A stretch of 13,780 nucleotides of DNA, taken from positions 1 through 13,780 of the forward strand of contig CAZEZY010000061.1 in NCBI GenBank assembly GCA_964516635.1. The letters are read 5' to 3'. Both the position numbers and the translations under genes were made by a program. This document shows, one piece after another, positions 5,804-12,914 of the stretch (positions are counted from its first letter, which is position 1; each line of letters starts with the position of its first letter). This stretch comes from CAZEZY01 sp964516635 (lineage in GTDB: Bacteria > Pseudomonadota > Gammaproteobacteria > Burkholderiales > Burkholderiaceae_C). The notes under the pieces were generated by a model. The model saw nothing but the letters and a program-made list of their open reading frames with translations. It made no database searches and was not told where the DNA came from.

Positions 5804-7333
5804 ATGAGCAAAATGCGTCTCATGAACCCAGCAACTTCGCCAGTGACACAGGGCTTTGTGTTTGACAACACCTACGCCCGCGAGCTGACCGGCCTGTACG
5901 TGCCATGGCAGCCCCAACCATCGCCGGCGCCCCGCTGGCTGCGATTCAATCACGCCCTCGCCCAGGAGCTGGGTCTGGACGTCGATCGGCTGGCGGGCGA
6001 CGATGGGCTGGCGGTGTTTGCCGGGCAACGCGTGCCTGCTGGGGCGCAGCCGATGGCCCAGGCTTATGCCGGGCACCAGTTTGGCGGGTTTTCGCCGCAA
6101 CTGGGCGATGGCCGCGCTTTGCTGCTGGGTGAGGTGCTGGACCCGCAGGGCCGCCGGCACGATGTGGCGTTCAAGGGCTCCGGGCCGACGCCCTTTTCGC
6201 GCGGGGGCGATGGCAAGGCCGCCGTGGGCCCGGTGCTGCGCGAATACCTGATCAGCGAGGCGATGCATGCCCTGGGCATTCCGACCACGCGAACGCTGGC
6301 GGCGGTGGCCACGGGCGAAACCGTGCGGCGTGAGCGCCCGCTGCCGGGTGCCGTGCTGACCCGAACGGCGGCCAGTCACCTGCGCGTGGGCACCTTCCAG
6401 TTTGCCGCGGCCCGCCGCGATGTCGACGGCTTGCAACGGCTGCTAGGCTATGTCACGGCCCGACATGACCCAGAACTGGCGGCATCGGACACGTTGGCGC
6501 TGGACCTGCTGCGTGCGGTGATGAAGCGGCAGGCCGCCCTGGTGGCGCGCTGGATGGGGGTGGGCTTCATCCACGGAGTGATGAACACCGACAACATGAC
6601 CCTCTCGGGTGAGACGATCGACTACGGGCCTTGTGCCTTCATGGAAGCGCACGACCCGGAGACGGTGTTCAGCTCGATCGACCGCGATGGCCGCTACGCC
6701 TACGGCAACCAGCCCGGGATCGCGCAGTGGAACCTGGCCCGCCTGGCCGAGGCACTGCTGCCGCTGATCGACACCAACCCCGATGCCGCGGTGGAAGCCG
6801 CCACGGAGGTGATTCATGCCTGGCCTTCGTTGTACCAACCCGCCTGGCTGGGGGTATTCCGGGCCAAGCTGGGCTTGCTACCCGCTGGGCATGCCGATGA
6901 GGCCGACAGGGCCCTGGCAACCGATTACCTGCAACTGCTGCACACCTGGCAGGTGGACCACACGCTGGGCTTCCGGCTGCTGGCGGCGCTGCTGCGCACG
7001 GGTGATGCCACGGCCTTGGCGGAACGGTTGGGGCCTGGGACGGCGGCCTTTCAGCCCTGGCTGGCACGGTGGCAGCAGCGGCTGGCGCAGCAAGCCGGCA
7101 CCCTGGCCGAAGCGGCCGACCGGATGGATGACACGAACCCGCTGGTGATTCCGCGCAACCACCTGGTGGAAGCCGCGCTGGACGCTGCCACCCACGACGG
7201 CAACCTGCGGCCCTTTGAAGCGTTGCTGGCCGCGATCCAGCGGCCCTTCGACCCGGCACAGACAGGCACGGTGTGGGCCCAGCCCGGCACGCCCGAGCAG
7301 ACCACGGGCTACCGGACGTTCTGCGGAACGTGA
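5804..7333 (+). CDS. selO: Protein adenylyltransferase SelO (YdiU)
   Basis: SelO is a pseudokinase-fold enzyme that transfers AMP from ATP to Ser, Thr or Tyr of target proteins, linked in E. coli to oxidative stress and protein glutathionylation. The 509-residue length is normal. Key motifs are present: AYAGHQFGGFSPQLGDGRA 87-105, the nucleotide lysine in AFKG (Lys124), PFSRGGDGKA 130-139, HGVMNTDNM with Asp263, and the metal-binding DYG 273-275. These correspond to E. coli Asp246 and Asp256. The C-terminus ends YRTFCGT, with Cys507 where eukaryotic SelO carries selenocysteine. The E. coli redox partner Cys272 has no Cys at the aligned position; a Cys lies instead directly after DYGP (Cys277). 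The start is uncertain: ATGs at 5804, 5813 and 5822 all lack a clear Shine-Dalgarno. It stands alone, divergent from the 95-aa gene. Confidence 0.93.
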   Translation: MSKMRLMNPATSPVTQGFVFDNTYARELTGLYVPWQPQPSPAPRWLRFNHALAQELGLDVDRLAGDDGLAVFAGQRVPAGAQPMAQAYAGHQFGGFSPQLGDGRALLLGEVLDPQGRRHDVAFKGSGPTPFSRGGDGKAAVGPVLREYLISEAMHALGIPTTRTLAAVATGETVRRERPLPGAVLTRTAASHLRVGTFQFAAARRDVDGLQRLLGYVTARHDPELAASDTLALDLLRAVMKRQAALVARWMGVGFIHGVMNTDNMTLSGETIDYGPCAFMEAHDPETVFSSIDRDGRYAYGNQPGIAQWNLARLAEALLPLIDTNPDAAVEAATEVIHAWPSLYQPAWLGVFRAKLGLLPAGHADEADRALATDYLQLLHTWQVDHTLGFRLLAALLRTGDATALAERLGPGTAAFQPWLARWQQRLAQQAGTLAEAADRMDDTNPLVIPRNHLVEAALDAATHDGNLRPFEALLAAIQRPFDPAQTGTVWAQPGTPEQTTGYRTFCGT

Positions 7334-7340
7334 GCACCGG

Positions 7341-7363
7341 ATGGTCACATAATCGAAGACCAT
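7341..7363 (+). promoter_or_regulatory. CATAAT -10-like box and 6-bp inverted repeat over the YeeE-like start
   Basis: CATAAT (7348-7353) lies 8 nt before the ATG at 7362 and there is no Shine-Dalgarno, so a transcript would begin at or very near the start codon. ATGGTC (7341-7346) and GACCAT (7358-7363) form an inverted repeat spanning this box and including the first two bases of the start codon. A convincing -35 box is not visible. The promoter reading is inference from position. Confidence 0.35.
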
Positions 7364-7832
7364 GGAAACCATCGATCTCTTCCCGCTGGGCTGGGCCCAC
7401 TACCTGGCTGGCGGCCTCCTGATTGGCATCGGCACGGCGTTGCTGTTTGTGTTCACGGGCCGCATCGGCGGCATGAGTTCGGTGTTCAGCACCACGTGGT
7501 CGTATGTGGTGAAACGGCCGTTTTTCCAGCAGGCCCGCTTCACGGACACGCGAGGCTGGCGGCTGGTGTATGCCGCTGGCCTGATCGTGGGGGCGCTGGT
7601 GTGGTGGCTGGGCTTTACGGACGGCACACCGCTGGGCACCGACGTGCCGGCGTGGCAGTTGCTGGTGGGTGGCTTCCTGGCGGGTTACGGGGCGCGGCTG
7701 GGCAATGGCTGCACGTCGGGCCACGGCATCTGCGGCATGGGTTCGCTGCAGTGGCCCTCCTTCCTGGCGGTGCTGACCTTCATGGCCACGGCCTTTCTGA
7801 CGGCCAACGGGGTGGCGAGGGTAATGGCATGA
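7362..7832 (+). CDS. YeeE/YedE-family sulfur-compound transport protein, first half
   Basis: A 156-residue inner-membrane protein of the YeeE/YedE (DUF395) family; characterised members such as YeeE/TsuA import thiosulfate. It has about four hydrophobic segments (for example AGGLLIGIGTALLFVF, VYAAGLIVGALVWWLGF and FLAVLTFMATAFL) and the family signature GARLGNGCTSGHGICGMG at about 110-127, with Cys117 and Cys124. Conserved cysteines of this kind relay thiosulfate in TsuA. It is half the size of full YeeE, and its partner is encoded directly downstream with an ATGA overlap, so the two probably form one transporter. The substrate (thiosulfate or another reduced sulfur species) is inferred. The start has no Shine-Dalgarno. 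Confidence 0.85.
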   Translation: METIDLFPLGWAHYLAGGLLIGIGTALLFVFTGRIGGMSSVFSTTWSYVVKRPFFQQARFTDTRGWRLVYAAGLIVGALVWWLGFTDGTPLGTDVPAWQLLVGGFLAGYGARLGNGCTSGHGICGMGSLQWPSFLAVLTFMATAFLTANGVARVMA

Positions 7833-8257
7833 GCCGGCCCATGACGGCCTGGAAAGACGCGGCGGTGACGCTCGCCGCAGGCGCCCTGTTTGGCTTCGGA
7901 TTGGCGCTGTCAGGCATGGTGCGGCCCGAAGTGGTGCTGAGCTTTCTGCGATTCAGCGACTTCGGGCTGATGCTGGTGATGGGCGGGGCGGTGATGGTGG
8001 TGCTGGTGGTGTACCAGCTGTTGCCCCGGCTGAGAAAGCAGCCTTTGCTGGGCGGTCAGTTCCAGAAACACGCCAGCGCCTGGAACCGTGACACCCTGGT
8101 GGGCGCCGCGCTGTTTGGCGTGGGCTGGGGCCTGTCAGGGGTGTGCCCGGGCCCCGCGATTGCCGGACTGGGCACCGGCAACACCGACCTGCTGTGGGCA
8201 CTGGCCGGAATGGCGCTGGGGGCTTTGGTGCAAGGCTGGCGCGCCCGTGCGGGCTGA
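7829..8257 (+). CDS. YeeE/YedE-family (DUF6691-like) membrane protein, second half
   Basis: A 142-residue inner-membrane protein that pairs with the preceding gene. Its ATG overlaps the upstream TGA (ATGA), which fixes the start and implies coupled translation. Hydrophobic segments include AAVTLAAGALFGFGLALSGM, LMLVMGGAVMVVLVVYQLL and LVGAALFGVGWGLSG, plus a C-terminal one. The signature GWGLSGVCPGPAIAGLGTG (about 99-117) carries the single conserved Cys106 of the second half. Together the two proteins would supply the paired cysteine motifs found in one chain in full-length YeeE. Similar split pairs are called PmpA/PmpB or YeeE/DUF6691. The sulfur substrate is inferred. Confidence 0.83.
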   Translation: MSRPMTAWKDAAVTLAAGALFGFGLALSGMVRPEVVLSFLRFSDFGLMLVMGGAVMVVLVVYQLLPRLRKQPLLGGQFQKHASAWNRDTLVGAALFGVGWGLSGVCPGPAIAGLGTGNTDLLWALAGMALGALVQGWRARAG

Positions 8258-8273
8258 GCGCTACCATCAACCC

Positions 8274-8756
8274 ATGTTGCGAAACCTGAAGGAATTTCTG
8301 GATCAGCTGGCTCGGCAGCTGGCGAACCCGGGTCCGCCCACGCCTGGGGGTGCACCCGACCACACCCTGGAACTGGCCACGGCGGTGCTGCTGGTGGACG
8401 TGATGCGTGCCGAGGCCAGCATGGGTGAGGCCGAACGCGATGCCGTGCTGGTGGCTTTGCGACGCAAGTTCCACCTGGCCGACGACGAACTGGCCCGCCT
8501 GCTGGACCTGGCCCACGAAACCGCGCGCGTGACGAACGACTATTACCAGTTCACCAGCCAGCTGAACGAACGTTTCAGCCAGCCCCAGAAAATTCAGGTG
8601 ATCGAGGCGATGTGGGAAGTGGCCCTGGCCGATGGCACGGTCTCGGCACTGGAACACCACATCATCAGCAAGGTGGCGGGCTTGCTGCATGTGACCCACG
8701 GTGAATACATTGCGGCGAAGCTGCACGCACAGAACACAACGGGGCGAGCCGCCTGA
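8274..8756 (+). CDS. TerB-like (tellurite resistance TerB family) protein
   Basis: A 160-residue soluble, helical protein of the TerB/COG4103 type. TerB proteins are small acidic helical-bundle proteins, some of which bind divalent metal; standalone versions like this have no established function. The family pattern is a double acidic repeat: ELATAVLLVDVMRAEASMGEAE (about 33-54), then KIQVIEAMWEVALADGTVSALE (about 106-127), and a final EHHIISKVAGLLHV. The N-terminal 30 residues are a charged helix and a Pro/Gly linker. The ATG is chosen because TACCAT lies 6 nt upstream, as at other apparently leaderless starts here, and because the longer frame overlaps the YeeE-like gene. It ends 2 bp before the EamA gene. 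Real tellurite resistance should not be assumed because no other ter gene is present. Confidence 0.8.
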   Translation: MLRNLKEFLDQLARQLANPGPPTPGGAPDHTLELATAVLLVDVMRAEASMGEAERDAVLVALRRKFHLADDELARLLDLAHETARVTNDYYQFTSQLNERFSQPQKIQVIEAMWEVALADGTVSALEHHIISKVAGLLHVTHGEYIAAKLHAQNTTGRAA

Positions 8757-8758
8757 AG

Positions 8759-9646
8759 ATGTCTGCTGCGCTCGCTGCCGAGTTTGTGTTGCTGGCGGCC
8801 TTGTGGGGCTCGTCTTTCCTGTTCATGTTGATGGGCGCGGCCGAATTCGGCCCCTGGGCCACGGCCGGTTTGCGTGTGGCGATTGCCAGCGTGGCGCTGC
8901 TGCCGGTGCTGGTGCTGGCGGGCCACTGGCAGACCTTGCGGCGGCATGCGCGAGCCGTGCTGCTCATTGGCCTGGTGAATTCGGCCATTCCCTTTGCCCT
9001 GTACGCCTACGCGCTGCTGCACATTTCGACCGGGGTGTCGGCCATTCTGAATGCCACCACACCCCTCTTTGGTGCGCTGGTGGCCTGGTTGTGGCTGAAA
9101 GAGACGCCGGGTGCCAGCCGGAGCCTGGGCCTGGCCGTGGGGTTTGCCGGGGTGATGCTGCTGTCGTGGCCCAAGGCCGATTTTTCCAGTGGAGGCACCG
9201 GCTGGGCGGTGCTGGCCTGCCTGGGCGCAACGCTGAGTTATGGCATGGCCGCCAGTTGCACCAAACGCTACCTGACGGGCGTGCACCCGCTGGCCACGGC
9301 CACGGGCAGCCAGATCGGCGCCACGATCGGGCTGGCGTTGCCCACCTGGTGGTTCTGGCCCAGCCAGACGCCGAGCCTGACGGCATGGGGGGCGCTGGCG
9401 ATGGTGGGGGTGTTGTGCACCGCCGTGGCTTACATCCTGTTCTTTCGGCTGATCGAAAAGGCGGGCCCCAGCAAGACACTGACCGTGACCTTCCTCATTC
9501 CGGTGTTTGCCATGGGTTATGGCACCTGGCTGCTGGGTGAAACCATCACCGCCACCACGATCGCGGGCGGCGTGGTGATTCTGGCGGGTGTGGCACTGGC
9601 CACCGGCTGGGTGCGTTGGCCAACCCGCGACAATCGCGCACAATGA
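8759..9646 (+). CDS. EamA-domain drug/metabolite (DMT) exporter
   Basis: A 295-residue inner-membrane transporter with two EamA repeats and about ten hydrophobic segments, the normal length of the DMT superfamily. The first repeat begins LLAALWGSSFLFM and ends in the family signature ISTGVSAILNATTPLFGALVAWLWLKE (about 85-111); the second begins WAVLACLGATLSYGMAA and ends with LLGETITATTIAGGVVILAGV. Members export amino acids, nucleotides or metabolites; the substrate cannot be read from sequence. The start lies 2 bp after the TerB-like stop, so both are probably on one transcript. Its 3' end abuts aroQ. Confidence 0.88.
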   Translation: MSAALAAEFVLLAALWGSSFLFMLMGAAEFGPWATAGLRVAIASVALLPVLVLAGHWQTLRRHARAVLLIGLVNSAIPFALYAYALLHISTGVSAILNATTPLFGALVAWLWLKETPGASRSLGLAVGFAGVMLLSWPKADFSSGGTGWAVLACLGATLSYGMAASCTKRYLTGVHPLATATGSQIGATIGLALPTWWFWPSQTPSLTAWGALAMVGVLCTAVAYILFFRLIEKAGPSKTLTVTFLIPVFAMGYGTWLLGETITATTIAGGVVILAGVALATGWVRWPTRDNRAQ

Positions 9647-9651
9647 CGGGC

Positions 9652-10107
9652 ATGAAGAAAATCCTTGTTTTGAACGGGCCCAACCTGAACCTGCTGGGCA
9701 CGCGTGAACCCGAGCAGTACGGCCACACCACCCTGGCCGACGTGGAAGCGATGTGCCTGGCGGCGGGAGAGCGCCTGGGCTATGCGGTGGAATGCTTCCA
9801 GAGCAACTGGGAAGGCGCCCTGATCGACAAGATCCACGAGTACGGCCGGCTCTTCAAGGCGGGCGAGGCACTGGGCTGCGTGTTCAACCCGGGGGCCTAC
9901 ACCCACACGTCGGTGGCCCTGCACGACGCCATCAAAGGGGTGGACGGGTTGCCCGTGGTGGAGTGCCACATTTCGAACGTGCACGCCCGGGAGGCCTTCC
10001 GACACCACTCCTGGATTTCGCCTGCGGCGGCCGGCATCGTGATCGGCTTCGGGGTGGACGGCTACCTGATTGCCCTGGAAGGACTGGTCAGGCAATACGG
10101 GAACTGA
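9652..10107 (+). CDS. aroQ: Type II 3-dehydroquinate dehydratase
   Basis: AroQ catalyses the third step of the shikimate pathway, 3-dehydroquinate to 3-dehydroshikimate, in the cytosol; type II enzymes are usually dodecamers. The 151-residue length is typical. It begins MKKILVLNGPNLNLLGTREP with Arg18 and the catalytic Tyr23 (EQYG), has the anion-binding NPGAYTHTSVALHDAI (79-94), and the ECHISN segment with catalytic His106, followed by Arg113. All key residues are present. I start at ATG 9652, where family members start and which has CACAAT 7 nt upstream; an ATG at 9643 overlapping the EamA stop would add MTG. The last 20 bp overlap the 3' end of the convergent MFS gene. Confidence 0.95.
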   Translation: MKKILVLNGPNLNLLGTREPEQYGHTTLADVEAMCLAAGERLGYAVECFQSNWEGALIDKIHEYGRLFKAGEALGCVFNPGAYTHTSVALHDAIKGVDGLPVVECHISNVHAREAFRHHSWISPAAAGIVIGFGVDGYLIALEGLVRQYGN

Positions 10108-11233
10108 CCCAGGCGGCCAGCGTGGCCAGTACCGCAGCACCCAGCGCCATCCAGAAGACGGCATCGAGCCCCCAGATGCTGCTGACCCAGCCGCCCAGCA
10201 AACCGGCCGTGACCCCGGACAAGCCATAACCAATCACCGAATACAGGGCCTGACCCCGGGCCTGGGTGCGACCCGGAAAATGCTCGCTGACCAGCGCGAT
10301 GCACACCGAGTGGTGCGCCGCGAATGTGATGGCGTGGGTGGCCTGCGCCAGGAACAGCAGCCATAGCCAGTGAGGCACGGCCGCCGTGACCAGCATCCGG
10401 AACACCAGCACCACCCCGGCCAGCACCAGCCAGCCCCCCAGCGACCACTGGGGCAACCACCGACCCTGCGTGATGAACCAGCCGATTTCGACCACCACGC
10501 CGAAGGCCCAGAGGAGCCCGATGACGGTTTTGCTGTAGCCGAGTTCGTGCAGGTAAAGCGAGAAGAAAATGTAGATGAAGACGTGCGAGAGCACATGCAG
10601 GAACACCGAGCCAAAGAACCAGCGAACCGGCCGACGAACCAGCACGTGCCACACGCGAACCGGGTCGGCATGGGGATGGCGGGCTTCTCGGGTGGCAGGC
10701 ATGAGCCAGACGCTGACCACCACGGCCAGCAGAGTAAGCGCCGTCCAGGCCGGAAAACTGCCCATGCCATGGCGCTCGAACCACGCCCCCGCCGCCAGCA
10801 CCGTGACGAGAAAACCCAGCGAGCCCCAGACCCTGACCCGGCCATAGCGTCGGGCGTCAAACCGGCCCGACTGGATGACCTGCTGTGCCAGCACGGTTTC
10901 GCTGAGGGGCATCATGGCGCTGGTGTGGGTGAACAGCACCAGGAGCACCACGAACAGCCCCACCACTCCCCAAGGATGCCACAAGGTGAGCGAAACGAGC
11001 AGCGCCGCCGTGGCGCAGTAACGCAGCAGCCACACCCGGTGGCCGGAGTGGTCGCTCATCCATGCCCAGAGGTAGGGGGCGAACAGCCGGGTGGCCGACG
11101 GCAGCGAGGTGAGCACCCCGATGGCCAGCAGACCCAGCCCCATGTCCTGCAGCCACAGCGGCAGGTAGGGGTTGAAGAAGCCGATGTGCGCGAAGTAGCT
11201 GGCCGACAGGGCCGCGAAGGGCCACAGCGCCAC
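10088..11233 (-). CDS. MFS transporter (MFS_1-like, HcaT-type)
   Basis: A major facilitator with about twelve hydrophobic segments, similar in style to the 3-phenylpropionate/nucleoside permease-like group: the N-terminus ALSASYFAHIGFFNPYLPLWLQDMG is characteristic, followed by TSLPSATRLFAPYLWAWMSDHSGHR with the loop 2-3 signature. The second half includes a HVLSHVFIYIFFSLYLHELGYS helix and a HAITFAAHHSV segment. Substrate unknown. I use the GTG at 11233, one base after the aroC stop (TGA-C-GTG), giving 381 residues, close to HcaT. ATG 11278 or ATG 11308 would extend the protein by 15 or 25 residues into aroC without adding transporter sequence. It probably shares a transcript with aroC. Its 3' end overlaps aroQ by 20 bp on the opposite strand. 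Confidence 0.85.
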   Translation of the reverse strand: MALWPFAALSASYFAHIGFFNPYLPLWLQDMGLGLLAIGVLTSLPSATRLFAPYLWAWMSDHSGHRVWLLRYCATAALLVSLTLWHPWGVVGLFVVLLVLFTHTSAMMPLSETVLAQQVIQSGRFDARRYGRVRVWGSLGFLVTVLAAGAWFERHGMGSFPAWTALTLLAVVVSVWLMPATREARHPHADPVRVWHVLVRRPVRWFFGSVFLHVLSHVFIYIFFSLYLHELGYSKTVIGLLWAFGVVVEIGWFITQGRWLPQWSLGGWLVLAGVVLVFRMLVTAAVPHWLWLLFLAQATHAITFAAHHSVCIALVSEHFPGRTQARGQALYSVIGYGLSGVTAGLLGGWVSSIWGLDAVFWMALGAAVLATLAAWVSSRIA

Positions 11234-11234
11234 G

Positions 11235-12332
11235 TCAGCTGGCCGATGCAGGAATGGGGCCAGGCACCACCCGCACATCGCCACACTGGGCGCGGTGGCG
11301 CAGGGCATGGTCCATCACGACCAGGGCCAGCAGCGCCTCGGCAATGGGCGTGGCGCGGATGCCGACGCAGGGATCGTGACGGCCTTTGGTGATGACCTCG
11401 GTGGGCGAGCCCTGGGTGTCGATGGTGTCGCGCGGGATGAGGATGGAACTGGTCGGCTTGATGGCGATGGAGACGTCGAGGTCCTGCCCGGTGCTGATGC
11501 CACCGAGCACGCCACCGGCCTTGTTGCCCACGAAGCCGGCCGGGGTGAGCGAATCGCCATGGGTGGAACCGAAATCGGCCACACTGGCAAAACCGGCGCC
11601 GATTTCCACGCCCTTGACGGCATTCAGCCCCATCATGGCGTAGGCGATGTCGGCATCGAGCTTGTCGTACAGCGGCTGGCCCAGGCCCACCGGCATGCCC
11701 TGCGCCGTGACGCGCAAGCGGGCACCGCAGGAGTCGCCGCGCTTGCGGAGCTCGGCCATGTAGGCTTCAAGCGACGTGACATCGGCCACGGGCGCAAAGA
11801 AGGGGTTGTGGGGCACGTGATCCCAGCTCTCGAAGGGGATCTCGACCTCGCCAATGGCCGTCATGCAGCCACGAAAGGTGGTGCCCCATTTTTCTTTCAG
11901 CCACTTCTTGGCCACGGCACCCGCTGCGACGGTCGGGGCCGTCAGGCGGGCCGAGGAACGGCCGCCGCCGCGAGGGTCACGAATGCCGTACTTCTGCCAG
12001 TAGGTGTAGTCGGCGTGGCCCGGACGGAAGGTCTGGACGATGTCGCCGTAGTCTTTGCTGCGCTGGTCGGTGTTGGGAATCAGCAAACAGATGGGCGTGC
12101 CGGTGGTTTGGCCCTGATAGACACCACTGAGGATCTGGACCTGATCGGGCTCGTTGCGCTGGGTGACGAATTTGCTGGTGCCGGGGCGGCGACGGTCCAG
12201 GTCGGGCTGGATGTCGGCCTCGGTCAATGCCATGCCCGGCGTACAGCCATCGATCACTCAGCCGATGGCTGGTCCGTGGGATTCACCAAAGTTGGTGACG
12301 CAAAACAGGGTGCCGAAGGTGTTGCCGCTCAT
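11235..12332 (-). pseudogene. aroC: Chorismate synthase aroC with in-frame UGA at codon 25
   Basis: AroC converts EPSP to chorismate with reduced FMN, the last shared step of aromatic biosynthesis. From the ATG at 12332 the frame reads MSGNTFGTLFCVTNFGESHG-PAIG, then TGA (12260-12258), then VIDGCTPGMAL, and stays open to 11235. The total of 365 codons is normal. The stop replaces the usual Cys of AIGC(V/I)(I/V)DG. The catalytic His19 (ESHG) lies before it; RRRPG, RPGHADYTY with His106, RGGGRSSAR and KGRHDPCVGIRA after it all look intact. A product restarted at the GTG directly after the stop (12257) would lack His19 and the N-terminal strands, so should be inactive. Explanations are a recent nonsense mutation, a single-base sequence error (TGC or TGT to TGA), or readthrough. 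The lack of any other decay favours error or a very recent event. It follows the CBS gene by 41 bp. Confidence 0.85.
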
Positions 12333-12340
12333 GGGTGTGG

Positions 12341-12346
12341 ATTATC
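12341..12346 (-). promoter_or_regulatory. GATAAT -10-like box directly before aroC
   Basis: On the minus strand GATAAT is followed by CCACACCC and then the aroC ATG, an 8-nt gap identical to that before the YeeE-like gene. There is no Shine-Dalgarno. Transcription from here would give a leaderless or nearly leaderless aroC mRNA, independent of the CBS gene. No good -35 hexamer is visible. Confidence 0.4.
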
Positions 12347-12373
12347 CCAGAGCGGCAGGCCGGCGAATGGCCA

Positions 12374-12832
12374 TCAGGCCTTGGGGGCCGATGCCTCTTC
12401 TTCGGGCCAGTCGCGGATGTAGGCCTTGAGCATCTTGTTTTCGAAGTTCTGGCTGTCGACCACGGCCTTGGCCACATCGTAGAAGCTGATGACACCCATG
12501 AGCATGCGGTTGTCCATGACGGGCATGTAACGGGTGTGCTTTTCGAGCATCATGGGGCGAACCTGCTCGAGATCGGTTTCGGAGGTGCAGCTCATGGGGT
12601 GGTCGTCCATGACGCTGCGCACCGAGACGTTGCCCACGTTGCCACCGTGCTTGGCGATGGTGTGCAGCACCTCGCGGAAGGTGAGCATGCCGACCAGATC
12701 CCCATGCGCCATGACCGCCAGGGAGCCGATGTCCAGCTGGGCCATGGTGTCGATGGCGCGAGCCAGGGATTCGTCGGGTGAAACGGTGTAGAGCGTACCG
12801 CCCTTGACGCGCAGGATGTCGCTGACCTTCAT
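12374..12832 (-). CDS. Two-CBS-domain regulatory protein
   Basis: A 152-residue cytosolic protein consisting of a tandem CBS (Bateman) pair, a module that binds adenosyl nucleotides to regulate partners. CBS1 covers about 5-62 (TVSPDESLARAIDTMAQLDIGSLAVM and GDLVGMLTFREVLHTIA) and CBS2 about 74-126 (MSCTSETDLEQVRPMMLEKHTRYMPVMD and RMLMGVISFYDVAKAV). No enzymatic domain is attached, so it is a standalone sensor with unknown ligand and partner. The start is well supported: AGAGGAG (12844-12838) lies 5 nt before the ATG. aroC follows on the same strand, and the gene diverges from metY. A regulatory link to either pathway is only positional inference. Confidence 0.9.
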   Translation of the reverse strand: MKVSDILRVKGGTLYTVSPDESLARAIDTMAQLDIGSLAVMAHGDLVGMLTFREVLHTIAKHGGNVGNVSVRSVMDDHPMSCTSETDLEQVRPMMLEKHTRYMPVMDNRMLMGVISFYDVAKAVVDSQNFENKMLKAYIRDWPEEEASAPKA

Positions 12833-12914
12833 GTGTGCTCCTCTGTCGCCGTCGTGGCGAAGTCAGGGTCAAATATAGCCCACAATTGGCTCCACCACAC
12901 TAGAGGAAGACACC

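Noticed and set aside
10370..11392. Plus-strand open frame of 340 codons opposite the MFS gene
   Set aside because: Composition is dominated by His, Gln, Arg and Pro, typical of antisense to a membrane protein gene.
12245..12260. AroC as a selenoprotein
   Set aside because: Only the UGA-at-Cys pattern supports it. No convincing SECIS stem-loop of normal size follows, and AroC is not a known selenoprotein family. It is kept only as the least likely explanation in the aroC finding.
11295..12422. Plus-strand open frame of 375 codons opposite aroC and the CBS gene
   Set aside because: It spans two real genes on the other strand, has a low-complexity Gly/Asp/His composition and no recognisable motif.
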